Assembly (NCBI GenBank): GCA_963582805.1
Contig: CAUZTZ010000123.1
Coordinates: 1-10,796 of the forward strand
Reading direction: 5' to 3'
DNA length: 10,796 bases
From: GCA-2687515 sp963582805
Lineage (GTDB): Bacteria > Pseudomonadota > Alphaproteobacteria > Rhodospirillales > UBA2165
Position numbers and translations under genes: made by a program
The notes under the pieces: generated by a model
The model's input: the letters and a program-made list of their open reading frames with translations, nothing else
Databases searched by the model: none
Told to the model about the DNA's origin: nothing
Shown here: piece by piece, positions 1-7,247 of the stretch
Layout of the letters: each line of letters starts with the position of its first letter
Numbering within the stretch: the stretch's first letter is position 1

Positions 1-440
1 GGCACGCGGATATTGGTTTTGGCACCGGCGTAGGCTTGCGCCAGGGTGATCTCCATATTGTAGCGAAGATCGGCTCCCCGGGACGCCCGCCGGGCACCAC
101 CGCGGCGACTACCGCCGCCACCGCCGCTACCGCCGAACATTTCGTCGAAAATATCGGCAAAACCGGAGCCGAAGCCCTGGCCGAAACCTTGGCCACCGGC
201 GGCAGCGCCGCCTTGTTCGAACGCCTCGTGGCCGAAGCGGTCATAGGCGGCGCGTTTTTGCTCGTCCGAGAGAACGTCGTTGGCTTCGTTCAGTTCCTTG
301 AATTTCTTTTCGGCGGCGGCATCACCGGGATTGCGGTCCGGGTGATACTTCATGGCCTTGGCCCGGTACGCCTTTTTAATAGCGCCCGCATCGGCATCCC
401 GTTCGATGCCCAGAACCTTATAAAAATCCTCTTTCGCCAT
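1..440 (-). CDS. dnaJ: Chaperone protein DnaJ (Hsp40), N-terminal part, truncated by the window edge
   Basis: DnaJ is the cytoplasmic J-domain co-chaperone that delivers unfolded clients to DnaK and stimulates its ATPase. The visible 146 codons begin MAKEDFYKVLGIERDADAG and contain the J domain (about residues 5-70) with the invariant HPD tripeptide at 33-35, followed by a glycine/phenylalanine-rich stretch (about 75-125: repeated GQGFGQGFGSGF, then a long glycine run and an Arg/Gly patch) and the start of the first C-terminal beta domain, reading DLRYNMEITLAQAYAGAK. The zinc-finger repeats and dimerisation region lie beyond position 1. The start at 440 is the only sensible one because the family N-terminus (AK-D-Y-x-x-LG) begins right there. 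Its ribosome-binding site is weak (GGGA about 8 bases upstream). It lies 42 bases downstream of dnaK on the same strand, the classic dnaK-dnaJ pair, so it is probably transcribed from the dnaK promoter. Confidence 0.97.
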   Translation of the reverse strand, partial: MAKEDFYKVLGIERDADAGAIKKAYRAKAMKYHPDRNPGDAAAEKKFKELNEANDVLSDEQKRAAYDRFGHEAFEQGGAAAGGQGFGQGFGSGFADIFDEMFGGSGGGGGSRRGGARRASRGADLRYNMEITLAQAYAGAKTNIRV

Positions 441-461
441 CAGCCAATCCCGTTCGATGCC
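396..461. repeat. 15-bp direct repeat straddling the dnaJ start
   Basis: The 15-mer ATCCCGTTCGATGCC is present exactly at 396-410 (inside dnaJ, codons for the GIERDA region) and again at 447-461 (dnaK-dnaJ spacer, just upstream of the dnaJ start). The copies are 51 bases apart, a multiple of three. A weaker third relative (GAACGATGCCCGG) follows at 468-480, by the dnaK stop codon. This was seen directly; its function is unknown. It may be a small duplication. Confidence 0.6.
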
Positions 462-482
462 AACCCTGAACGATGCCCGGTA

Positions 483-2432
<1,950 letters not shown>

Positions 2433-2440
2433 ATTTTTTT

Positions 2441-2450
2441 TCCTTCCTCT
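2441..2450 (-). promoter_or_regulatory. Ribosome-binding site of dnaK
   Basis: On the minus strand the sequence reads AGAGGAAGGA followed by eight A and one T before the ATG at 2432. AGGAAGGA gives good pairing to the 16S tail at a spacing of 8, which supports the MSKVIG start. The adenine run beside it is unusually long. Confidence 0.7.
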
Positions 2451-2468
2451 TTCGCATATGATACCCGT

Positions 2469-2476
2469 CTCCTCCT
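2469..2476 (-). promoter_or_regulatory. Second, stronger Shine-Dalgarno-like element in the dnaK leader
   Basis: The minus strand reads AGGAGGAG here, a near-perfect anti-16S sequence, 36 bases upstream of the dnaK ATG and so too far to serve it. The nearest downstream ATG is at 2457, at 11 bases spacing, which would begin a 10-codon reading frame (MRKRKEKKYE) ending at 2425, overlapping the dnaK start out of frame. Whether it is translated cannot be told from sequence; the element may also be chance. Confidence 0.3.
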
Positions 2477-2503
2477 GGTTGCGTCGAAGGTCGGGGCCGA
2501 GCG

Positions 2504-2523
2504 CCGGAAAAACCGTTTTCCGG
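2504..2523 (-). promoter_or_regulatory. Perfect 8-bp hairpin in the dnaK 5' leader
   Basis: CCGGAAAA-ACCG-TTTTCCGG on the plus strand is a perfect inverted repeat with 8-bp arms and a 4-base loop. In the dnaK transcript predicted from the promoter at 2576-2604 it would form a compact stem-loop about 70-90 bases before the start codon. Neither side is followed by a T run, so it is not an intrinsic terminator. Its 3' arm (UUUUUCC in the mRNA) could alternatively pair with GGAAAAA at the dnaK ribosome-binding site. Confidence 0.5.
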
Positions 2524-2546
2524 TCCGCCGGGCTGAATTTATCTGA

Positions 2547-2564
2547 AAACACACAAATGTGTTT
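2547..2564. repeat. Inverted repeat AAACACA-N4-TGTGTTT just downstream of the predicted dnaK transcription start
   Basis: Two perfect 7-bp arms (2547-2553 and 2558-2564) are separated by CAAA. It is AT-rich against a GC-rich background and lies a few bases downstream of the likely dnaK transcription start, where a repressor operator or a 5'-end stabilising hairpin would be expected. It does not match CIRCE (TTAGCACTC-N9-GAGTGCTAA). Function is unassigned. Confidence 0.5.
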
Positions 2565-2575
2565 AGTCTAGGCGT

Positions 2576-2604
2576 ATATAGGTCGATGGCTGGCGGGACG
2601 CAAC
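2576..2604 (-). promoter_or_regulatory. Predicted RpoH (sigma-32) heat-shock promoter of dnaK
   Basis: Reading the minus strand, GTTG (2604-2601), an 18-base spacer, then CCTATATACG (2582-2573). This fits the alphaproteobacterial heat-shock consensus CTTG-N17/18-CYTATNTNNG with a single mismatch (G for C at the first -35 base). The same stretch also reads as a sigma-70 promoter (TTGCGT-N17-TATATA). A start near 2569 would give a leader of roughly 135 bases. The position upstream of dnaK and the near-complete match make it the best promoter candidate in the window. Confidence 0.65.
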
Positions 2605-2637
2605 CGCCTGGGGCGAAGTTTTCAAATAGTTGTTCAA

Positions 2638-3510
2638 ATGATCATATCGGCCAGTTACAAGACAGACATCCCCGCCTTCTACGGCGACTGGTTTTTGAAC
2701 CGGTTGCAGGCGGGCTCGGTAAGCGTCGCCAATCCCTATGGCGGGCCGGTGCGCAACGTTTCGCTTGGCGCCGACGCGGTCGATGGTTTTGTGTTCTGGA
2801 CCCGCAACGCCGCCCCCTTCGGCGCCGCTTTGGAGCATGTGAATGGGGCCGGTTATCCATTTACTTTGCACTACACCATCACCGGATATCCCAGGGAATT
2901 GGACGCGGCAACACCGCCCACCGAAGCCGCTATCGATGATTTTCTTAGCTTAAGCAGCCTTTGGGGCGCCCGGCGTCTGATTTGGCGCTACGATCCGGTG
3001 TTGATCAGCTCGATTACGCCGCCTGAGTGGCATTTGGCCAATTTCGGCACCCTGGCCAAGGCGTTATCGGGCGCCGCCGGCGACGTTGTCCTGTCGTTCG
3101 CGCATATTTACCGCAAAACCAGTGGCAACCTGAAGCGGGCGGCAAGGTCCGGCAATTTCACGTGGGAGGACCCGGATGACGCACAAAAGCAAACGCTTTT
3201 GGCCGAACTTGCCGCCATCGCCAACCATCACGGTATGACCGCCAGCCTTTGCGGCCAGGCCGATTTGCTGAGCAACCGCCTGGCCGAAGCACGCTGCATC
3301 GATGCCGAGCGCCTGTCGGAAATCGCCGGACACGAAATCGACGCCGCCATGCGTTCCCACAGGAAGGGCTGCGCCTGCGCGGCGTCCATCGACATCGGCG
3401 GCTACGATACCTGCCCGCACGGCTGCGTCTATTGTTATGGGGTGCGCAGCCGGGAAAAAGCCAAAGACGCGCTTAGCGGTCACGACGCCACGGCGGAAAT
3501 ATTAAGCTGA
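2638..3510 (+). CDS. DUF1848 family protein with C-terminal CxxxCxxC cysteine cluster
   Basis: The 290-residue product matches, by my recognition, the uncharacterised DUF1848 family. It begins MIISASYKTDIPAFYGDWF, carries the conserved FWTRN (53-57) and WRYDP (116-120) motifs, and ends with GCAC (C245, C247) followed by TCPHGCVYCYG, in which C259, C263 and C266 form a CxxxCxxC motif. That motif is the iron-sulfur ligand pattern of radical SAM enzymes, but there it lies near the N-terminus; here it is within the last 32 residues. C205 and C220 are further cysteines. No signal peptide or membrane segment is visible, so it is presumably cytoplasmic. A role in iron-sulfur or radical chemistry is inferred only. 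The gene diverges from dnaK across a 205-base region and is followed after 50 bases by a transporter on the same strand. No clear ribosome-binding site precedes the ATG; a TTCAAAT repeat (2621-2627, 2633-2639) runs into it. Confidence 0.85.
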   Translation: MIISASYKTDIPAFYGDWFLNRLQAGSVSVANPYGGPVRNVSLGADAVDGFVFWTRNAAPFGAALEHVNGAGYPFTLHYTITGYPRELDAATPPTEAAIDDFLSLSSLWGARRLIWRYDPVLISSITPPEWHLANFGTLAKALSGAAGDVVLSFAHIYRKTSGNLKRAARSGNFTWEDPDDAQKQTLLAELAAIANHHGMTASLCGQADLLSNRLAEARCIDAERLSEIAGHEIDAAMRSHRKGCACAASIDIGGYDTCPHGCVYCYGVRSREKAKDALSGHDATAEILS

Positions 3511-3513
3511 ACA

Positions 3514-3563
3514 CATGAATCGGATAGAGACCGGCCCCTATATGCGGCCATATTCGATCCATG
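3514..3563 (+). promoter_or_regulatory. Imperfect inverted repeat enclosing the transporter start codon
   Basis: CATGAATCGGATA (3514-3526) pairs with TATTCGATCCATG (3551-3563): 11 Watson-Crick pairs, one G-U and one mismatch over 13 positions. Inside, GGCC at 3533-3536 can pair with GGCC at 3546-3549 across a nine-base loop. The right arm ends on the ATG of the transporter gene, so in mRNA the start codon would lie in the stem. There is no T run after it, which argues against an intrinsic terminator. Confidence 0.4.
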
Positions 3564-4478
3564 AATTCCGCCATTGCCCTCGTTCTTGTCTTCGTCATCG
3601 CCTCCGCACTGCGCGATGTCTATCTCGGTGAAATTTTTCAACGGCTTGAATTTTTTGCCGTGGTGCTGACCGCCTTTTCCCTGACCACCGTTATTTTCAT
3701 GGGTTTTCTCCTGATCCGCGGGCGTAGCCAGATTGCGGCCATGCGCGCCGCCTGGCGGGAGATTGTTGTCACCAACTTCGGCACCGCGATGGCATGGCTA
3801 TCGTATTTCTTCGCCTTGAAACTGCTGGAACCCGCAGTCGTCAATATGCTGCATATCGGCATCGGCCCGATCGCCTTGATCGCCTTGAACCTGGCCGGCA
3901 TCCATATCTCGGGCCCGGCGGTGGTGCAGAAATCAGAGCTGGTGGTTCAGGGTGGAATAGTACTGAGTTTGGCGGCGCTCGGCGCTATCGTATTGTTGCA
4001 GCTTTCCGGGCTTGCGGGGCGCACGGCGTCACAAAATTTGCTTGGTATCGTGCTGGCGCTGGCCAGCGGCGTCCTCATAGCTTTGACAACCGATGTCACC
4101 AAACGGCTGAATGGTATGGGTGTGAGCGCCGAAGGCGTGTTGGCGGTACGTTTTATCGGCATCGTCCTGGTCGCCGCGCTGGTGGTGGGGTTTCGCGGCG
4201 AGAAATCGGCAATCGCGTTTGAAGCCTTGTGGCCGGTGGCGGCGGCATCGTTGGTATTTATGGTTCTGCCGCTTTATGCGCTGCAATTGGGCGTCGCCCG
4301 CACCTCGACCATTAGTGTCTGGGTGGTCATAAGCTTAAGCCCGGTCTGCATTTTCGCCGCGCAATTCATCGACGGCCGGCTGACCCAGTCGCCCTTCACG
4401 CTGGCCGCGATTATCGCTTATTCGGTGCTGGCGCTGGGATCAAACTACCTGCGCAATTTCGAAACCCAGCCGGCTTAA
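3561..4478 (+). CDS. EamA/DMT-superfamily membrane transporter
   Basis: The 305-residue product is a polytopic inner-membrane protein of the drug/metabolite transporter type, with two EamA-like repeats of about five helices each. Hydrophobic segments are visible at roughly 3-20, 31-52, 71-88, 92-112, 129-149, 158-176, 194-211, 223-243, 250-269 and 277-295, giving about ten helices, the usual DMT number and length. The loops RGRSQIAAMRAAWRE (53-67) and TKRLNGMG (180-187) are basic or polar, as between helices. The substrate cannot be read from sequence; members export or import metabolites, amino acids or drugs. The start at 3561 gives a hydrophobic N-terminal helix immediately; no good ribosome-binding site precedes it, and an inverted repeat covers the ATG. 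Its TAA overlaps the grpE stop codon on the opposite strand. It may share a transcript with the DUF1848 gene 50 bases upstream. Confidence 0.85.
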   Translation: MNSAIALVLVFVIASALRDVYLGEIFQRLEFFAVVLTAFSLTTVIFMGFLLIRGRSQIAAMRAAWREIVVTNFGTAMAWLSYFFALKLLEPAVVNMLHIGIGPIALIALNLAGIHISGPAVVQKSELVVQGGIVLSLAALGAIVLLQLSGLAGRTASQNLLGIVLALASGVLIALTTDVTKRLNGMGVSAEGVLAVRFIGIVLVAALVVGFRGEKSAIAFEALWPVAAASLVFMVLPLYALQLGVARTSTISVWVVISLSPVCIFAAQFIDGRLTQSPFTLAAIIAYSVLALGSNYLRNFETQPA

Positions 4479-5311
4479 AGCTTCCGATCGACCTGGGGTT
4501 CGGTACTGTCGGCTTCGCGGTCGGCGGCGTCGGACTGTTTTTCGTAGGCCGAGGCCGGGCTGGCGGCAGACTCTTCGGCGTCGGAGGCGGTATCCGTTTC
4601 TTCCGGCGCTTCCGCCGACGGCTCCGCCGGCGCCGCAGCGGCTTTGGGGCCGCCCTTGGTGACGCCGACCATGGCGGGCCGCAACAGGCGGTCGTGGATC
4701 ACATAGCCGCGCTGTACTTGCTGGATAACCGTGCCGGCGGGCTGATCCAAATCTTCAATCTCGAACATGGCCTGGTGAAAATTGTGATCGAACTTTTTGC
4801 CCATGGCTTCGATGGGCTTGATGCCGAACTGCTCGAACGCATTGACCATTTCGGTTTCGGTCAATTCGATGCCGACGCAGAGATTGTTCAAATCCTCGTC
4901 CGCCGCCTTGGCTTCGGCCGAGACGCTGGCCAGCGCCCTGGAAAGATTGTCGGCAACGCCCAAGACGGCGCGGGCCATGTTGGCGGTGGCGTATTTGGCG
5001 GTGTCGGCTTTTTCACGCTCGGCCCGGCGGCGGGTGTTTTCGGTATCGGCCAGGGCGCGCAGCAATTGATCCTTTAACTCAGCGTTGGCGTCTTGCAACT
5101 CCTCATAGGTTTGCATTCCGTCGGCAGCGTCATCGGCGAACGCGGCGGCGGCGGCATCATTGGCGGCGCCATCATCGGCATCCGGATCGGCGCCGAAATC
5201 GAACGTGGTTTCGGGATCGTTTTTATTGTCACCGTCTGGTGCGTTTTCGCCGTCCGCTTGGTCTTTCGGCTCGTCCGCGGCTTCCGGGTTTTGGTCTTCA
5301 TCGTCGGTCAT
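4475..5311 (-). CDS. grpE: Nucleotide exchange factor GrpE, with long acidic tails
   Basis: GrpE is the cytoplasmic dimeric exchange factor that releases ADP from DnaK, and is itself thought to act as a thermosensor. The core is clear: a long charged helix (about 66-125, QTYEELQDANAELKDQLLRA onward) for the dimer coiled coil, then the beta-wing region with the family signature around 172-217 (KKFDHNFHQAMFEIED, then GTVIQQVQRGYVIHDRLLRP). At 278 residues it is well above the roughly 200 usual for the family. The excess is an N-terminal acidic Asp/Ala-rich tail of about 65 residues and a C-terminal Ala/Glu/Ser/Pro-rich tail of about 58 residues after VGVTKGGP; both look disordered. It begins 32 bases after the hrcA stop on the same strand, with AGAGGA about 12 bases upstream. 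Its stop overlaps that of the convergent transporter gene. Confidence 0.97.
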   Translation of the reverse strand: MTDDEDQNPEAADEPKDQADGENAPDGDNKNDPETTFDFGADPDADDGAANDAAAAAFADDAADGMQTYEELQDANAELKDQLLRALADTENTRRRAEREKADTAKYATANMARAVLGVADNLSRALASVSAEAKAADEDLNNLCVGIELTETEMVNAFEQFGIKPIEAMGKKFDHNFHQAMFEIEDLDQPAGTVIQQVQRGYVIHDRLLRPAMVGVTKGGPKAAAAPAEPSAEAPEETDTASDAEESAASPASAYEKQSDAADREADSTEPQVDRKL

Positions 5312-5343
5312 ATTGGTTTCGAATCCTCTGGGGTTTCAGCACT

Positions 5344-6396
5344 TCAATCAAACAGGCTAGAGACCAGCTTCGCGGTGTAATCCACCATCGGAATAATGCG
5401 CGCGTAGTTCATGCGCGTCGGGCCGATCACGCCGATGGCGCCAACCAGATCGCTCTGGCTGGTGTGATAGGGTGCGACGATAAACGAGCATCCCGACAGA
5501 TTAAAGAGATCGTTGTCGGCGCCGATAAAAATCTGCACGCCGTCGGCGATCTCGGTCATTTCCAGAACCTTGAGCATCAGCTCGCCGGTTTCCAGCGCCG
5601 TAAACAGGGCGCGCACATGATCCAGATCGGTCATCGCGCTGACATCGTCCAAAAGCCGCGCCTGGCCGCGCACGATCAGCGTGCCGCTATCGGCATCGGC
5701 GGCGCGGTCGGCAAGGCCGGCTTCGACCAGCCTTGCGGACAGAATATCCAACTGGTTGCGGTCTTTTTCCAGGCTCCCGACGATCTCGGCGCGGGCATCA
5801 TCGATGGTGCGGCCGACCAGGCGTGTGTTCAGAAAATTGGTGGCCTCGACAAAGGCCGAGGCTGGCACGTCGGCGGGCACGTCTATCACGCGGTTTTCGA
5901 CAACACCCTCGGCGGTCACCATGACCACCAGGGCGCGCCCGGGGTTAAGGCTGACAAATTCGATATGGCGCAGCGGCGAATCGGTCTTCGGCGCAAACAC
6001 CAGCCCGGCGCAGTGGGACAGACCCGACAATGCCGAGCCGGCTTCTTCGAGCACGGCTTCGATGTTTTTGTCGGTGCCGGCGAAGCGGCTTTCAATGTCG
6101 ATGCGTTCCTGGCTGGTGAGGTTGCCAATCTCGAGCAAGCCATCGACAAACATGCGAAGCCCGGCTTCGGTCGGCAGGCGCCCGGCGGACACGTGCGGCG
6201 AATATAGAAGCCCGGCGTCTTCCAGATCGGCCATCACGTTGCGCACCGTCGCCGGCGACAGGTGATTGCCGAGGCGCCGGGACAGAGTGCGCGATCCGAT
6301 CGGCGCGCCGGTTTCCACATAGGAATCGACGATCACCTTGAAGACGGCGCGGCTGCGCTCGGAAAATTCCATCACTGGTGGATGCTTGGGCGTCAT
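5344..6396 (-). CDS. hrcA: Heat-inducible transcription repressor HrcA
   Basis: HrcA is a DNA-binding repressor of heat-shock genes, usually groESL and sometimes dnaK, acting at CIRCE operators and depending on GroEL for activity. The 350-residue product has the family length and order: an N-terminal winged helix (FSERSRAVFKVIVDSYVETG at 11-30, then GSRTLSRRL and SPATVRNVMADLED at 47-60, followed by the wing VSAGRLPTEAGLRMFVD), then the GAF-like core and the C-terminal segment ending GPTRMNYARIIPMVDYTAKLVSSLFD, a strong HrcA hallmark. The start at 6396 is supported by AAGGGG three bases upstream, a short spacing; an internal ATG at 6372 (MEFSERS) is the alternative. It is divergent from rph and followed by grpE, the common hrcA-grpE arrangement. 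No CIRCE element was found in the window. Confidence 0.96.
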   Translation of the reverse strand: MTPKHPPVMEFSERSRAVFKVIVDSYVETGAPIGSRTLSRRLGNHLSPATVRNVMADLEDAGLLYSPHVSAGRLPTEAGLRMFVDGLLEIGNLTSQERIDIESRFAGTDKNIEAVLEEAGSALSGLSHCAGLVFAPKTDSPLRHIEFVSLNPGRALVVMVTAEGVVENRVIDVPADVPASAFVEATNFLNTRLVGRTIDDARAEIVGSLEKDRNQLDILSARLVEAGLADRAADADSGTLIVRGQARLLDDVSAMTDLDHVRALFTALETGELMLKVLEMTEIADGVQIFIGADNDLFNLSGCSFIVAPYHTSQSDLVGAIGVIGPTRMNYARIIPMVDYTAKLVSSLFD

Positions 6397-6438
6397 AATC
6401 CCCTTAATCTATGCGCCCAGCGCCGCATTGCAAGAATT

Positions 6439-6468
6439 GGCAACCAGAAAAATTTACTCTAGGTTGCC
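6439..6468. promoter_or_regulatory. GGCAACC...GGTTGCC inverted repeat in the hrcA-rph divergent region
   Basis: Perfect 7-bp arms at 6439-6445 and 6462-6468; the stem extends by AGA (6446-6448) and TCT (6458-6460) if A6461 is bulged, leaving an AT-rich nine-base centre. It overlaps a weak sigma-70-like promoter for rph (TTGGCA 6437-6442, 17 bases, TAGGTT 6460-6465) and lies 43-72 bases upstream of hrcA on the other strand. It could be an operator or a hairpin; which one is not decidable here. Confidence 0.45.
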
Positions 6469-6504
6469 GCACGTGATGAAAAACCAAGACCGGACCCAAA
6501 TTTT

Positions 6505-7242
6505 ATGATGCAAACTCCCCGCCCGTCGGCGCGCGCCGCCGATCAAATGCGCCCAGTCAGCCTCGAAACCGGGGTCAACAAATACGCCGAAGGCTCCTGC
6601 CTGGCCCGCTTCGGCGATACCCATGTCTTATGCCTGGCCAGCGTCGAAGAACGGGTGCCCGGCTGGATCAAAGGCTCCGGCAAGGGCTGGGTGACGGCGG
6701 AATACGGCATGCTGCCGCGCTCCACCGATACACGGACGGCCCGCGAAGCGGCGCGCGGCAAACAGGGTGGGCGCACCTTGGAAATCCAACGCCTGATCGG
6801 GCGCAGCTTGCGCGCCGTCACCGATTTGTCGGCCTTGGGAGAAATTCAGGTGCGCATCGATTGCGATGTCATCCAGGCCGACGGCGGCACGCGGACGGCG
6901 GCAATCACCGGCGGCTATGTGGCGCTGCATCTGGCGCTCATCCATCTGGTCGAGCTGGGCATGCTGGAGACGGTGCCATTGATCGGCCAGGTGGCGGCGG
7001 TCTCGGCCGGGCTTTGGCAGGATATGGCAGTCCTCGATTTGGACTACGCCGAAGATTCGACCGCCCAGGCCGACGCCAATTTCGTGCTCACCGACGCCGC
7101 CGCCATTGTTGAAGTGCAAGCCACCGCCGAGGACTTACCGTTCTCCGAAGACCAGCTCAGCAGCATGCTCGGCCTCGCCAAAAAAGGCATCGGCGAGTTG
7201 GTCCTGTTGCAAAAAGCCGCCATCGACGCCGCCGGCGAATAA
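6505..7242 (+). CDS. rph: Ribonuclease PH (tRNA 3'-end trimming phosphorolytic exonuclease)
   Basis: RNase PH removes nucleotides downstream of the tRNA CCA end by phosphorolysis, using inorganic phosphate and releasing nucleoside diphosphates; it works as a hexameric ring in the cytoplasm. The 245-residue product has normal length and near-invariant family blocks: DQMRPVSLETGVNKYAEGS (13-31), GWVTAEYGMLPRSTDTR (61-77), REAARGKQGGRTLEIQRLIG (80-99, containing the phosphate-site arginine), CDVIQADGGTRTAAITGGY (120-138), and AVSAGLWQDMAVLDLDYAED (165-184) with the metal-binding aspartates. Two adjacent ATGs (6505, 6508) are possible starts; there is no strong ribosome-binding site before either. 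It heads the plus-strand group, divergent from hrcA, with rdgB only 5 bases downstream, so those two are very likely cotranscribed. Confidence 0.97.
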   Translation: MMQTPRPSARAADQMRPVSLETGVNKYAEGSCLARFGDTHVLCLASVEERVPGWIKGSGKGWVTAEYGMLPRSTDTRTAREAARGKQGGRTLEIQRLIGRSLRAVTDLSALGEIQVRIDCDVIQADGGTRTAAITGGYVALHLALIHLVELGMLETVPLIGQVAAVSAGLWQDMAVLDLDYAEDSTAQADANFVLTDAAAIVEVQATAEDLPFSEDQLSSMLGLAKKGIGELVLLQKAAIDAAGE

Positions 7243-7247
7243 TCCCC

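Noticed and set aside
95..135. A CCGCCG/CCACCG-type short repeat that looks like a microsatellite
   Set aside because: It encodes the glycine-rich stretch of the DnaJ G/F region, a normal feature of that protein.
2504..2523. The dnaK-leader hairpin as an intrinsic terminator
   Set aside because: No T run follows the stem on either strand, and its position inside a leader fits a regulatory or stabilising role better.
2433..2552. A 40-codon in-frame N-terminal extension of DnaK starting at ATG 2552
   Set aside because: DnaK proteins begin at MSKVIGIDLG; the extension has no family counterpart, covers the hairpin and leader elements, and a good ribosome-binding site precedes the ATG at 2432.
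5239..6265. Long plus-strand frames opposite hrcA (322 and 194 codons)
   Set aside because: The minus strand carries an unmistakable HrcA across the whole span; these frames are compositional shadows.
6281..6295. GAGTGC within hrcA as half of a CIRCE element
   Set aside because: There is no TTAGCACTC partner at the right spacing and it lies in the conserved coding sequence of HrcA.
6407..6434. A RpoH-like promoter for hrcA (CTTG-N17-CATAGAT on the minus strand)
   Set aside because: The -10 part has two mismatches, and the implied transcription start near 6401 would cut into the AAGGGG ribosome-binding site.
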